A DNA stretch of 64,000 nucleotides from an uncultured bacterium. GTDB lineage: Bacteria > Cyanobacteriota > Vampirovibrionia > Gastranaerophilales > Gastranaerophilaceae. The notes beneath the pieces are model-generated. The model was not told the origin of the DNA. It was given only the letters and a program-made list of their open reading frames with translations, and made no database searches. The DNA is taken from assembly GCA_902788575.1 (NCBI GenBank), contig CADAKY010000009.1:1-64000 (forward strand), given 5' to 3'. The position numbers and the translations under genes are program-made. Of the stretch, positions 49,708-59,524 are shown one piece after another. How positions within the stretch are numbered: position 1 is the first letter of the stretch; the number at the start of each line of letters is the position of its first letter.

Positions 49708-50190
49708 ATGCAAGTACATAATATACAATCAGTTAATTTTGAAAAAAAACAAAGATTTGTAACTCCGAAAGCAAAAAAAAATATAGAAATATTGCTCAAT
49801 AAAATGAATGACGAAGGAATTTCTGACAAAGGTGAGTATTATTTTCAATCAACATTAATAAAGGGACTGAAATACAAAGATGATTTTAAATTAATTGACG
49901 GGCGAATAAATGTCGGTAAAATTAAACAAAAAGATCAAATGAAAAAAGAAACTCATGTATTTTTTGATAATATAAAACTCATTATTGATAATGTTACAGG
50001 AGAGATTAAAGATTTTAAAAAACCGTTTTTTACAAGATGGAAAAAAATAATGCAAACTCTTGATGAATACCTTGTAAAAATGAACGATAATTATGAAAAT
50101 GCAGATATAGTAAAAAAGAAACGTATCTCTGTAGCGGGATTTACGCAAAAAGGGTTTGAGCAGGAAAGCAGCAATAAAACAGGAGAATAA
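49708..50190 (+). CDS. short lineage-specific protein, paralogue A, 160 aa
   Basis: Begins MQVHNIQSVNFEKKQRFVTP and aligns by eye with the next gene through KKNIEILLNKMNDEG, a central DN-x-T-G-E-I/S-K core and a C-terminal helical end. It has the short polar/F-x-x-K N-terminal pattern. No signal peptide or known domain. It is cotranscribed with its paralogue (1-nt gap) and probably with the radical SAM gene upstream (24-nt gap). Function unknown. Confidence 0.68.
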   Translation: MQVHNIQSVNFEKKQRFVTPKAKKNIEILLNKMNDEGISDKGEYYFQSTLIKGLKYKDDFKLIDGRINVGKIKQKDQMKKETHVFFDNIKLIIDNVTGEIKDFKKPFFTRWKKIMQTLDEYLVKMNDNYENADIVKKKRISVAGFTQKGFEQESSNKTGE

Positions 50191-50191
50191 A

Positions 50192-50725
50192 ATGAAAGTT
50201 CAGAATATTCAGCCAAATATTTCTTATACTGCAAAACCGCATAATATGACTTTGGGTATGCGGAATAATATTGAAAAACTTTTATTAAAAATGAACTACT
50301 CCCTTGAATGCGCTCAGCACGGTGACAGTTATGAATTTCTCATTATTAAAAAGTTGTATGACAACAATAATAATGTTTTTGAAGATTCAAGACGTCTTTT
50401 GGAAAAATTTCCTTCAAAAAAACAAATGCAAGGGTTTTCTTCTTTAAAAATGGGTGATTCATGGATGGATTTTGATAATGAAACATCAAAAATTGTAGAT
50501 TATTCAAAACCGTTTTACATGCCGTGGTTCATTTTTGCAAAAAAAGCCGAAAAAATATTGGAAAATCTGAATAAATTTTATACTAACTCTTCAAAAGTAA
50601 TGCAGGAAAAGATGGCAATCAGAAGTCTTACTCCGGATGGATGGAAAAAGATACAAAAATACATTTTAAAAGTAGAAAAAGAACGCTTGGAAAACATTAC
50701 TAAGGAGCTGGAACAGTGCAATTAA
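50192..50725 (+). CDS. short lineage-specific protein, paralogue B, 177 aa
   Basis: ATG 50192 follows AGGAG. Begins MKVQNIQPNISYTAKPHNMT (NIQ plus Y-x-A-K). It shares with the preceding protein a NNIEKLLLKMN helix, a W/F-x-DN-x-T core and the K-P-F-x-x-x-W motif (SKPFYMPWF here, KKPFFTRW there). This indicates tandem duplication followed by divergence. It overlaps maf by 10 nt. Function unknown. Confidence 0.68.
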   Translation: MKVQNIQPNISYTAKPHNMTLGMRNNIEKLLLKMNYSLECAQHGDSYEFLIIKKLYDNNNNVFEDSRRLLEKFPSKKQMQGFSSLKMGDSWMDFDNETSKIVDYSKPFYMPWFIFAKKAEKILENLNKFYTNSSKVMQEKMAIRSLTPDGWKKIQKYILKVEKERLENITKELEQCN

Positions 50726-51288
50726 TCCTTGCTTCTAACTCTCCGAGAAGAAAACAAATCCTTACACAAATGGGATTAAATTTTCAGGTTGTTCCTTCAA
50801 ACTATGATGAGAAGCTTGAATCTGATGAATTTGATTATGAAAAAATAGAGGATTTAGCGACTCAAAAATGTTTGAATGTCGTAAGACGTTCAGATAAAGA
50901 TTCGCTTATACTTGCTGCTGATACTGTTGTTGTATTGCATAACAAAATCCTCGGAAAACCTCACACAAAAGAAAATGCTTATCAAATGCTGAAATCTTTA
51001 TCCGGTGCAACACATTCCGTTGTTACAGCAATTTGCGCAATTAACACAAAAACAAATCGTGCTGTAACACTTTCTACCACAAGTTATGTCAGATTTACGA
51101 AGTGGTCGGACGAAATGATTCACTATTATATTGACAATTTTAATCCGCTCGATAAAGCAGGAAGCTATGGGATACAAGAGCTTCCAGATGGTTATTTGGA
51201 CAAATACGAAGGTAGTTTTGAGAATATTGTAGGATTATGTTCAGAGTCAGTAAGAGCAGTTTTGGAAAAATTAGAATATAAAATTTGA
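50716..51288 (+). CDS. maf: Maf-family nucleoside triphosphate pyrophosphatase
   Basis: A 190-aa house-cleaning pyrophosphatase that hydrolyses non-canonical or pyrimidine NTPs. LILASNSPRRKQIL, the catalytic ILAADTVVV, SLSGATHSVVTAI and DKAGSYGIQELPDGYLDKYEGSFENIVGLC match the dTTP/UTPase type. Start is GTG 50716 with AAGGAG 8-10 nt upstream, overlapping the preceding gene. Confidence 0.93.
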   Translation: MQLILASNSPRRKQILTQMGLNFQVVPSNYDEKLESDEFDYEKIEDLATQKCLNVVRRSDKDSLILAADTVVVLHNKILGKPHTKENAYQMLKSLSGATHSVVTAICAINTKTNRAVTLSTTSYVRFTKWSDEMIHYYIDNFNPLDKAGSYGIQELPDGYLDKYEGSFENIVGLCSESVRAVLEKLEYKI

Positions 51289-51352
51289 AATAAAATAAAT
51301 AATTGTGTACTATAATATAAAGAGCGCTTTTTATTTATAGGGAGTGAGTTTA

Positions 51353-52558
51353 ATGAAAAAAAGATTTTTAACCACAAGTTTAGTTATAATGACTGCTGTA
51401 TTAACTACTATAAGCAGTGCGTATTCGGCATCTCCGGCAGAACTGTACGATAATGTTTGGATGATTGTTAATAAAAAATACTATGACCCGTCTGATAACT
51501 GTCAAGACTGGAAAAAATGGCGTTACAGATACGAAAATAAACTTAAAACAAAAGAAGACGCTTATGTTGCAATCGAAACAATGCTTGCAAGTCTTAATGA
51601 CCCGTATACAAGATTTCTTGACCCGAAAGAATTTTCGGAAGAAAACCAATCTATAAAAGGTTCTCTGAAAGGTATTGGAACTCAAATTGGTCTAAGAGAC
51701 GGCCAGCTTGTTATTATTGCACCGCTAGAGGATTCTCCTGCCGAACGTGCAGGCTTGATGGCAGATGATTATATTCTTGAAATCAACGGTGAAAGCACGA
51801 AAGGAATTAATATTGATGCCGCGGCGGACAAAATCAGAGGTGAAAAAGGAACGACCGTTACTCTTTTAATACAGAGAAAAGGCGTCCCGAATAAAACTTA
51901 TTCAATTGTCCGAGATGAAATCGAGGTCAAATCCGTTTCCGTAAAGCCGCCGTTTGAGACAAAAATACCTGACGGAATCAAGTATATAAGACTAAGTTCA
52001 TTTATCAGTAAAAATGCAGCCGGCGAAATTGAAACAATTCTAAATGAATCAAAAGATGCAAAGGGATTTATTATTGACCTTCGTTCAAACCCCGGCGGAC
52101 TTTTGACAAACGCAATTTATATATCTGATATGCTCTTAAGAGGCGGTGTTATAGTCAGCACTGTAGACAGAGACAGCTACAAATCAACGACCAGAGCAAG
52201 ATATCAGCAAGTTACGGATAAACCGATAGTTGTTCTCATAAACAAAGGTTCCGCTTCCGCAAGTGAAATTTTATCGGGTGCTTTAAAAGACAACAATAGA
52301 GCTACAATCGTTGGAGAACAGTCTTTCGGAAAAGGACTTGTACAAGAAATTAATAAACTTCCCGATGAAGCCGGTTTAAATATAACAATACAACGATATT
52401 TAACACCATCAGGAACGGATATTCACAAAAAAGGAATTACACCGGATGTTGTGGTAGAATTAACAAAGGAGAATGCGGACGCAAAAGATGACGTTCAGCT
52501 TAAGAAAGCAATAGAAATTTTGGAAAATATGACATGTCTTGTACAAAAGAATGGATAG
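51353..52558 (+). CDS. ctp: carboxy-terminal processing protease (S41)
   Basis: A 401-aa periplasmic serine protease. Signal peptide MKKRFLTTSLVIMTAVLTTISSAYS; a PDZ domain (about 100-175, GLRDGQLVIIAPLEDSPAERAGL); catalytic Ser in NKGSASASEILSGAL and Lys in SFGKGLVQ. The arrangement is that of cyanobacterial CtpA/CtpB. ATG 51353 has GGGAG 8-10 nt upstream. Its last 25 nt overlap recJ. Confidence 0.93.
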   Translation: MKKRFLTTSLVIMTAVLTTISSAYSASPAELYDNVWMIVNKKYYDPSDNCQDWKKWRYRYENKLKTKEDAYVAIETMLASLNDPYTRFLDPKEFSEENQSIKGSLKGIGTQIGLRDGQLVIIAPLEDSPAERAGLMADDYILEINGESTKGINIDAAADKIRGEKGTTVTLLIQRKGVPNKTYSIVRDEIEVKSVSVKPPFETKIPDGIKYIRLSSFISKNAAGEIETILNESKDAKGFIIDLRSNPGGLLTNAIYISDMLLRGGVIVSTVDRDSYKSTTRARYQQVTDKPIVVLINKGSASASEILSGALKDNNRATIVGEQSFGKGLVQEINKLPDEAGLNITIQRYLTPSGTDIHKKGITPDVVVELTKENADAKDDVQLKKAIEILENMTCLVQKNG

Positions 52559-54879
52559 TTGGGGTAAACAGTAAGGATAATAAGAAATCCGTACTTGATA
52601 CATTATTAGAAATTAGGGGCATTAAGACTCCGGAGGCAAAAGAAGAATTTTTAAATCCTCTGGGCATAACCTTGATGCACCCTAATGCTTTTTGTGAAAT
52701 GCCAAAAGCAGTTGAGAGAATCTGTAAAGCTATTGATGAAAAAGAAAATATTTTGATATATGGAGACTTTGATGCCGATGGTGTTACATCTGTTTCTGTT
52801 TTGATGAAAACTTTTTCATACTTAGGGGCAAATGTGGATTTTTATATTCCTGACAGAGATACTGAAGGGCATGGACTTAATACCAAAGCTCTTGTACAGC
52901 TTTTAACAAAAAAGAAACCAAAACTGATAATAACTGTAGATAACGGCATAAGCAGCGTTGAAGAGGTCAAATTTATAAAAAGTTTTGGGCGTGATGTTAT
53001 TATTACCGATCACCACGAAGCACCGGAAGAGGTTCCGGATGCGCTTGCGATAATCAATCCGAAAGCAATGAATGCTTTAGACGAAAAACTAACACCCGCT
53101 CAAATTGAATCAATGACTTCGCTTGCCGGAGTAGGCGTAGCGTTCAAACTTGCACAGGCTGTACTTGAAAAGTATGACAAACTGAGTTTCTGTTATGAGA
53201 TTCTGCCTTTTGTAACAGTGGGTACTATAGCAGATATTGTTCCGTTGATTGGTGAGAACAGATATTTTGTAACAAAAGGTTTGGAATTAATTGCGCAGGG
53301 CAAGCACTATGGGTTAAAAAGGATGCTTGATGTTGCGGGAATTAATCCGGAAAACGGACTTACAGCTGAACAGGTAGCATTTTCAATTGCACCAAGAATC
53401 AACGCATCAGGAAGACTTGACACAGTTGAATCAGCTGTAAAAGTTATGATATCGGAAAACAAGCAGGAAATTGAACTTGCAATAATGCAGTTGGAAAATT
53501 TGAATAAGCTCAGACAGGAGATGTGTTCAAGTATTTTTGAAGAAGCCGATAATATGTGGAGAGCTTCGGGAGGTAAAAATAACGCAATAGTCCTGTATTC
53601 AAAAGACTGGCATATAGGCATAATAGGAATTGTAGCTTCCAAGTTTGTTGAAAAGTATTATAAACCCACTTTTATAATGAATTATAACGAAGAAACGAAA
53701 ATGTTCCGCTGTTCGGCAAGAGGAGTAAAAGAATTAAACCTGTATGATATAATAACAAATATTTCCGAGAGGCTTGAAGGATACGGCGGTCATAAACTTG
53801 CGGCAGGATTTGCTTTCAATTCAGAAAAAGCGAGTTTTGAAGAAGTTAAAAAAGCCTTAAATAAAACTGTTGATGAAATGCTTAACGGACAAACTTTAAA
53901 ACCGTCACTGGACATTGATATGGAGCTTTCCGTTAATGATATTGATATTTCTCTGTGTGAAGAAATATCAAAACTTGAACCTTTTGGAGCATCAAACCCC
54001 AGCCCGACTTTTGTAATAAATAATTTAACTTTAAAACAAAAAAAATTGATGGGTTCAACAAAAGAACATTTAAAGCTTTCTGTAGAAGGGCCAAACGGAT
54101 TAATTGATTGTGTTTGGTGGTCAAGAGGAGATGTTCCGCTTATCGCAGGAGATAAATTGGATATTGCGTTTGCTCCTCAAAAAAATGAATTTAACGGGGT
54201 AACTTCAGTACAATTAGTTTTAAAAGATGTGCATTCAGATGCTTTAAAAGAAGACGTTGAAGCTGAGCAAAAAATTTATGACCAAAGAAAAAAAACAGGA
54301 ATTCTTTCTCTTGTAAACGATTATATTAAAAATTCAAAACTTGAAATTTCTGTTTTTGCTGAAGACAGAAATATATTGAATGCACTTAAACCTTATGAAA
54401 ACATAGCACTGGCGGAAGTAAACAGAAATACCGTAAAAAAAACAGATGTATTAATGTTTTTTGATTATCCGGCAGATGAGGATATCTATAACAAAGTCCT
54501 TACAGATGCTTCAGCCGGTGCTATTCATTATATGCATTATGATTCGGTGCAGAATGCTGAGCAAAATGAAGAAAATATTTTAAAGACATTTTCAGGAATG
54601 ATAAAATATACTTGTAATAATTTAGAAGGAGTTTTTTCTCTTAATCGGGCCGCATCTGCACTAGGCATAACAAATGACAGTATTGAAATTTTACTTGAAA
54701 TGTTTGAAGATGCAGGTATGATAAATATTTTAAATCGTTCCGAAGAAGATTTTAAGATAGAATTCATTTCTGCAATAGAATTATCAAAAACTCTGCACAC
54801 ACCAAAATATGCAGAGTTTAAGGAAATTATGAATTTAATCAATGATTACAAAAATCATTTTGCAAGCATTGATTTGTAA
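52534..54879 (+). CDS. recJ: single-stranded-DNA-specific exonuclease RecJ
   Basis: A 781-aa DHH-family 5'-3' exonuclease of recombination and repair. Motifs DFDADGVTSV (about 76), IDN-type TVDNGIS, DHH in ITDHHEAPEE, AGVGVAFKLAQ and the DHHA1 motif GGHKLAAGFAF are present, followed by the OB domain and a long C-terminal extension. It starts inside ctp. Length is a little above average because of about 150 extra C-terminal residues, which look like a winged-helix domain (ALGITNDSIEILLEMFEDAGMINI). Confidence 0.93.
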   Translation: MSCTKEWIVGVNSKDNKKSVLDTLLEIRGIKTPEAKEEFLNPLGITLMHPNAFCEMPKAVERICKAIDEKENILIYGDFDADGVTSVSVLMKTFSYLGANVDFYIPDRDTEGHGLNTKALVQLLTKKKPKLIITVDNGISSVEEVKFIKSFGRDVIITDHHEAPEEVPDALAIINPKAMNALDEKLTPAQIESMTSLAGVGVAFKLAQAVLEKYDKLSFCYEILPFVTVGTIADIVPLIGENRYFVTKGLELIAQGKHYGLKRMLDVAGINPENGLTAEQVAFSIAPRINASGRLDTVESAVKVMISENKQEIELAIMQLENLNKLRQEMCSSIFEEADNMWRASGGKNNAIVLYSKDWHIGIIGIVASKFVEKYYKPTFIMNYNEETKMFRCSARGVKELNLYDIITNISERLEGYGGHKLAAGFAFNSEKASFEEVKKALNKTVDEMLNGQTLKPSLDIDMELSVNDIDISLCEEISKLEPFGASNPSPTFVINNLTLKQKKLMGSTKEHLKLSVEGPNGLIDCVWWSRGDVPLIAGDKLDIAFAPQKNEFNGVTSVQLVLKDVHSDALKEDVEAEQKIYDQRKKTGILSLVNDYIKNSKLEISVFAEDRNILNALKPYENIALAEVNRNTVKKTDVLMFFDYPADEDIYNKVLTDASAGAIHYMHYDSVQNAEQNEENILKTFSGMIKYTCNNLEGVFSLNRAASALGITNDSIEILLEMFEDAGMINILNRSEEDFKIEFISAIELSKTLHTPKYAEFKEIMNLINDYKNHFASIDL

Positions 54880-54881
54880 AA

Positions 54882-55955
54882 TTATAATTTTTCGGAAATG
54901 TCAATAATTTCACCATCTTCATTTTTAAGATATCCTAGTTGGCAAACAAACTTTCCTTCTCTGTCAAAAATAATCGAACGTCCGTTGTTTGGGCTGTAAT
55001 AGCCAATATACATTCCCTTTTTGTCACCATCTGTGAACTTAATTCCCTGAAGTTTATCTGTATTAATATCTTTGACACCAATTGTGTTTAATTTGTTTTT
55101 TATATTCAATAAAGCTTCCGAATATCTGTCAGTAAGTTTACAGTTTCCAAAACGGCAAGCTTGGGCAAAAGCAGATGGATTTTCTTTTTCAACTATATCC
55201 GGTAAGACATATGTCGGAGCCTGCTGCTCTTTGTATGTTTTTGTAACAAGTCCTTCTTTCAGCACATCATACGTTGTTTGCTCATAACCAATTATGTTTG
55301 AATCACTATCTGTCATAAATTTGCATGTAGAAATATCATTATCATTTAAAGCACCTTTTCTGTTACGTGCACCATAAACAATTTTGTTATGTACGTCAGG
55401 ATAATAAAATTCATTTGATGTGTAAAAAATATCTCGCGGAGATATATGCTTATTCAGCTTTTCTGACATTTTTTCAGCCATTTCCTGTTTTTTTTCTCTT
55501 GATGCATACAAAAGTTCATTACTGTTAAGTCTTAATCCTTTTTTTATAATATCAAATCTTCTGAAAGCATCCGACATATTTAAAAAAGCACTAATACCGT
55601 AAAAGTTTTGTGAGCTTTCAAGTTCGCCCAATACAAATATACGTGCGGCTTCTTCATGCAATTTAACAGGAGGTTTTAGTCTGGCTGTATTACCTTTTTT
55701 TGTTTGAATATAAATATTATCATTGACAACTTTTATATCTTTTATTCCAAGTTGCTGAATAGATTCACAAATATGCTGCATATTTACTTTTATAGATTCT
55801 GCAACCGAAATTGATGATTTCAATAAGCAATTTAGGTCTGTATTAGCTATATCAGCTATATCTTTAACGATATTATTTGATATTTTTTGTGCATTTTGCT
55901 TTAATTCAACCTGTAAATTATTTTTTGGAACTTGTGGTGTAAAATAGACTGACAT
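54882..55955 (-). CDS. hypothetical protein, 357 aa
   Basis: ATG 55955 follows AAGGAG; an upstream in-frame ATG would start in the promoter. The protein begins MSVYFTPQVPKNNLQVELKQ. Residues 20-70 are helical; the rest is mixed alpha/beta with IYIQTKKGNTARLKPPVKLHEEAARIFVLGELES and a C-terminal segment of beta strands (GMYIGYYSPNNGRSIIFDREGKFVCQLGYLKNEDG). There is no signal peptide. No family is recognised. It is monocistronic behind element A. Convergent with recJ. Confidence 0.65.
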   Translation of the reverse strand: MSVYFTPQVPKNNLQVELKQNAQKISNNIVKDIADIANTDLNCLLKSSISVAESIKVNMQHICESIQQLGIKDIKVVNDNIYIQTKKGNTARLKPPVKLHEEAARIFVLGELESSQNFYGISAFLNMSDAFRRFDIIKKGLRLNSNELLYASREKKQEMAEKMSEKLNKHISPRDIFYTSNEFYYPDVHNKIVYGARNRKGALNDNDISTCKFMTDSDSNIIGYEQTTYDVLKEGLVTKTYKEQQAPTYVLPDIVEKENPSAFAQACRFGNCKLTDRYSEALLNIKNKLNTIGVKDINTDKLQGIKFTDGDKKGMYIGYYSPNNGRSIIFDREGKFVCQLGYLKNEDGEIIDISEKL

Positions 55956-55972
55956 CTTTTTCTCCTTTTTAT

Positions 55973-56008
55973 ATAATAAATGAAAACGCATAAAAAAAAT
56001 TTTTGCTA
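55973..56008 (-). promoter_or_regulatory. element A promoter
   Basis: Minus strand: TAGCAAAAATTTTTTTTATG, CGTTTTCATT, then TATTAT (55973-55978). It is the closest match to 11274-11313. Confidence 0.6.
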
Positions 56009-56072
56009 CTTATATAAAGCCTCTTTACATCCCCTCTGTTTATGTTAGCATGGCTTTATAAGGAGATATATT

Positions 56073-56375
56073 ATGAAAAATTACGAATTATTAACAATTT
56101 TTAAACCAAGTCTTGATTCTGAAGAATTAGACAAAGCTGTAGATAAAATTTCATCTGATATCAAAGCAGCAAAAGGCGAAGTGTCATCTGTAGACAAAAT
56201 GGGCAGAAAAAAACTTGCTTATGATTTGCAGGGCTATAGAGATGCTTATTTTACAACTCTAATCGTTTCTCTTCCGCCGGAAGCTATTGTTGAATTTAAG
56301 AGAAATCTTAAATTGAACGATAATGTTTTAAGATTTATGTTTATGGAAGTTTCAAAAAAAGCTCAAGAAGTTTAA
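56073..56375 (+). CDS. rpsF: 30S ribosomal protein S6
   Basis: A 100-aa S6 protein of the ribosome platform. MKNYELLTIFKPSLDSEELDKAVDKI, KMGRKKLAYDLQGYRDAYFTTLIVSLPPEAIVEFKRNLKLNDNVLRFMFM matches the family throughout. AAGGAGA precedes the ATG. It heads the standard rpsF-ssb-rpsR order. Confidence 0.96.
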   Translation: MKNYELLTIFKPSLDSEELDKAVDKISSDIKAAKGEVSSVDKMGRKKLAYDLQGYRDAYFTTLIVSLPPEAIVEFKRNLKLNDNVLRFMFMEVSKKAQEV

Positions 56376-56394
56376 TAACTAAGAGGTAAATTTT

Positions 56395-56802
56395 ATGACA
56401 TTAGCAAAAGCAGTTGTAACAGGGACAGTATTCAGAGCTCCGGAAAAAAGATTTACTCAAAATAATATTCCGGTTTCATCTTTTGTGCTGAATATCGGTG
56501 ACAGAGAAGAAATGCTTTTAAGAGTTGTTGCAAGGCGTACGGCTCTTGATGAAGTCGTTTCATCATTAGGGAAAGACGATAAAGTTCTTGTAGAAGGCAG
56601 GTTACAGGTTACAACCGTAAAAAATGAAAGCGGAGCAGAAAGAAGAATTTTTGAAATCGATGCAAACACAGTAGAACCTATGGGTGCAGTTTCCGGAGCC
56701 GGAAGCACTCAAACAAGTTCTTCTGCAAGCGAAGATATTACAAAATTCAATCAGGAAGAATTTTCCGATGAATTAATTGGTGAAGACGAAATTCCGTTCT
56801 AA
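56395..56802 (+). CDS. ssb: single-stranded DNA-binding protein
   Basis: A 135-aa OB-fold protein that coats single-stranded DNA. The N terminus (AVVTGTVFRAPEKRFTQNNIPVSSFVLNIGD) is a slightly atypical OB sequence, but KVLVEGRLQV is conserved and the C-terminal acidic tip GEDEIPF is canonical, so partner binding is preserved. It lies between rpsF and rpsR as in most bacteria. Confidence 0.92.
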   Translation: MTLAKAVVTGTVFRAPEKRFTQNNIPVSSFVLNIGDREEMLLRVVARRTALDEVVSSLGKDDKVLVEGRLQVTTVKNESGAERRIFEIDANTVEPMGAVSGAGSTQTSSSASEDITKFNQEEFSDELIGEDEIPF

Positions 56803-56880
56803 CCAAGTAAACAGGTGAACTGGTAAAATCTGCAATTAATAATACAAACAATAACAAGGCTAGAAAGGCAAACTAAAACA

Positions 56881-57114
56881 ATGGCAAAACAAGACACAGC
56901 AGATAGAAAGAAAAAGAAAACATGCAGTTTCTGCGCTGAACATGTTGATTCTATCGATTACAAAGACGCAGCAAAACTCAAAAGATACTTAACAGAAGCC
57001 GGAAAAATTATTCCGAGACGTGTTACAGGAAACTGTGCAAGACACCAAAGAATGATTACAACAGCTATCAAAAGAGCCAGAGAAGCTGCAATTATTAATT
57101 ACGTATTTGATTAA
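56881..57114 (+). CDS. rpsR: 30S ribosomal protein S18
   Basis: A 77-aa S18 that pairs with S6. [60 protein letters not shown] is the whole family core. It contains three Cys (SFC, NCAR), a zinc-type form. GGCAAACTAAAACA precedes the ATG; the preceding spacer carries a short repeat (AAACAGGTGAAC). Confidence 0.96.
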   Translation: MAKQDTADRKKKKTCSFCAEHVDSIDYKDAAKLKRYLTEAGKIIPRRVTGNCARHQRMITTAIKRAREAAIINYVFD

Positions 57115-57145
57115 TGACAAATGCGGAGTTCTAAATTGGATTAAG

Positions 57146-57225
57146 AATTGAAAATGGAAAGTTGAAAATGGAAAGTTATTAATACAATTTTCCATTCTCC
57201 ATTTTCAATTTTCGATTAAAAAGAC
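57146..57225. repeat. inverted repeat of GAAAATGGAAAGTT units
   Basis: TTGAAAATGGAAAGTTGAAA (two units) is followed by the inverted TTTTCCATTCTCCATTTTCA. It makes a long A/T-rich hairpin between rpsR and the 61-aa gene. Confidence 0.6.
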
Positions 57226-57235
57226 AGGAGAAAAT

Positions 57236-57421
57236 ATGTCACAAATTACAATCAGATCAGACAGAAAAACTGAATATGTATTTCAATATAAAGGAGAAGA
57301 TGTAACTCTGAAAGCCGGCGGAATTTTGAGTATTGCTGACGGTTTGGATGAAGTTGTTCTTCCTACAACAGCAATGAAAATTGTTAAAAATTTAATTGTT
57401 ATCAAAGATGATGTTAAATAA
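57236..57421 (+). CDS. small hypothetical protein, 61 aa
   Basis: ATG 57236 follows CAGGAG. Reads MSQITIRSDRKTEYVFQYKG, then DVTLKAGGILSIADGLDEVVLPTTAMKIVKNLIVI: alternating beta-like sequence with no signal peptide. It lies between rpsR and tuf, a place usually held by rplI or nothing. I do not recognise it. It could be a small domain in the translation operon. Confidence 0.7.
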   Translation: MSQITIRSDRKTEYVFQYKGEDVTLKAGGILSIADGLDEVVLPTTAMKIVKNLIVIKDDVK

Positions 57422-57532
57422 TCGTCATGCAATGACTGATTGACAACACATCTTTACAATGTAAAATTGTATTATAACTTAGTAAGGTATAAGTTAACGT
57501 AGTATATTTAATCAAAGAAGGAGATTAATCTC

Positions 57533-58700
57533 ATGGCACGTGAAAAGTATGAACGTACGAAACCACACGTTAACGTAGGTACAATAGGCCACGTTGACCA
57601 CGGTAAAACAACATTAAGATGCTAAAAAGTTCGATGAAATCGACGCTGCTCCGGAAGAAAGAGCAAGAGGTATAACCATCTCTACAGCTCACATTGAATA
57701 TGAAACTGATGCAAGACACTATGCTCACGTAGACTGCCCAGGCCACGCAGACTATGTTAAGAACATGATTACAGGTGCTGCACAAATGGACGGCGCAATT
57801 CTTGTTGTTGCTGCTACAGACGGTGCAATGCCTCAAACTCGTGAACACATTCTTCTTGCAAGACAAGTTGGTGTTCCTAAATTAGTTGTATTCTTGAACA
57901 AGTGTGATATGGTTGATGATCCAGAATTGTTAGAATTGGTTGAAATGGAAGTTAGAGAACTTCTTTCTTCTTACGAATTCGACGGTGACAACATTCCGTT
58001 CATCCACGGTTCAGCTCTTAAAGCTTTGGAAGCTGTTCAAGCTAACCCTTCAATACAGAGAGGTGCTGACAAATGGGTTGATAAGATTTGGGAATTGATG
58101 GATGCTATCGACAGCTACATCCCGACTCCTGAACGTGATTTAGACAAACCGTTCTTGATGCCGGTTGAAGACGTATTCTCTATCACAGGTCGTGGTACAG
58201 TTGCTACAGGTAGAGTAGAACGTGGTGTTGTTAAAGTTGGTGATGAAGTTGAATTGGTTGGTTTAGGCGAAACTAAGAAAACTACAGTAACCGGTGTTGA
58301 AATGTTCAGAAAATCTCTTGACCAAGGTCAAGCAGGTGATAACATTGGTGCTTTGTTAAGAGGTATTGATAAGACTGAAATCCAACGTGGTCAAGTTCTT
58401 GCAAAACCTGGTTCAATTCACCCGCACACTAAATTTACTGCTAACGTTTACGTTTTGACAAAAGAAGAAGGCGGACGTCACACTCCATTCTTCCCTGGTT
58501 ACAGACCACAATTCTATATCAGAACAACTGACGTTACAGGTTCTATCAAATTTGACGGCGAAATGGTAATGCCTGGTGATAACGTAGTTATGGACGTTGA
58601 ACTTATCGCTCCGGTAGCTATCGAACAAGGTATGAGATTCGCTATCCGTGAAGGTGGCAGAACAGTTGGTGCAGGTGTTGTTGACAAAATTACTGAGTAA
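57533..58700 (+). pseudogene. tuf: elongation factor Tu gene with internal deletion and frameshift
   Basis: The first 28 codons ([28 protein letters not shown]) are normal EF-Tu. Immediately after GKTTL the sequence jumps to [22 protein letters not shown] in another frame (codons from 57621). About 15 codons that should continue the G1 helix and precede switch I are missing, and the first frame stops at TAA 57622. The rest of the gene, to TAA 58700, is complete and strongly codon-biased (DCPGH, NKCD). Either a second tuf exists elsewhere, or this is an assembly or sequence error. Confidence 0.9.
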
Positions 58701-58729
58701 TTGACAACATAAGCAAATAACAAAAAATG

Positions 58730-58759
58730 TAAGGTGCATCAAATGATGCACCTTATTTT
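58730..58759 (+). terminator. intrinsic terminator after tuf
   Basis: TAAGGTGCATC-AAAT-GATGCACCTTA followed by TTTTT. Confidence 0.9.
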
Positions 58760-58836
58760 TACAATAAAATCAATGCACCACAAAATCTTAATTATTACCA
58801 AGCAATGACTGATACAAAAACTTTATTAACACTGTT

Positions 58837-59394
58837 TTATTCTTTTGTTTTTATATCTTTTATTTTCTTCCCTTTTGTGTCAAATTCAGTATATTTTGTT
58901 ATCATTTTTCCTTTTTTATACTTTATAACCGTTTCATCTTTTGTCGCGCATGCACCCTGATAGTTTGTTATGACCTCTTTCTTTCCATCCTTATGCGCAT
59001 AATAGGAATGAGTAAAGTATCCTTCCTTGTTAAAAGAAAAATCATCAACAAGCCGCCATTCAAAATGTTTTTTATCCCATACTTGTTTTGTAAAATTCTC
59101 TAATTTTTGATTTTCAAAATAATCAAATGTTTTTATATATTTATCATCCTTGTATTCAATTTTTCGTTCATTACCCTCCGGAGTTGTTGTCCAAATTGAA
59201 TACTTTTTCCCCTTCAATTCAATTTGTGCATTATTGAAAGCTTCTGCTTCTGCCTCACTATATCCATATTGTCCGTCAGTATCAAAAAGAAAAGCTGTTG
59301 CTTTTTGTTCTTTAGTAGCATCATTTGAACTCAAGATATCATCAGGTGTCATACCTGCACTAATTTTTATTCCGATTGAATTAATATCACCCAT
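58837..59394 (-). CDS. protein with EF-hand-like loop and wall-type repeats, 185 aa
   Basis: Begins MGDINSIGIKISAGMTPDDI. AFLFDTDGQYGYSEAEAEAFNNA (about residues 32-54) is a canonical EF-hand-like calcium loop. The second half is beta-strand-rich with repeats around KIEYKDDKYIKTFDYF and KYKKGKMITKYTEFD, resembling short hairpin (MORN-like or YD-like) repeats. No signal peptide. ATG 59394 follows AAGGGG. It is monocistronic. Function unknown. Confidence 0.65.
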   Translation of the reverse strand: MGDINSIGIKISAGMTPDDILSSNDATKEQKATAFLFDTDGQYGYSEAEAEAFNNAQIELKGKKYSIWTTTPEGNERKIEYKDDKYIKTFDYFENQKLENFTKQVWDKKHFEWRLVDDFSFNKEGYFTHSYYAHKDGKKEVITNYQGACATKDETVIKYKKGKMITKYTEFDTKGKKIKDIKTKE

Positions 59395-59524
59395 ATTTTC
59401 CCCTTATAAAATTAATTTACATTATATTAAAGTTTTTTAAAAAGGAGAAATTGCCAAATTATTAAAAAATATTAAGTTTTAAAATTTTGCTAAAAATATT
59501 TGTTATTAGTTTTTATTTAAAAGT

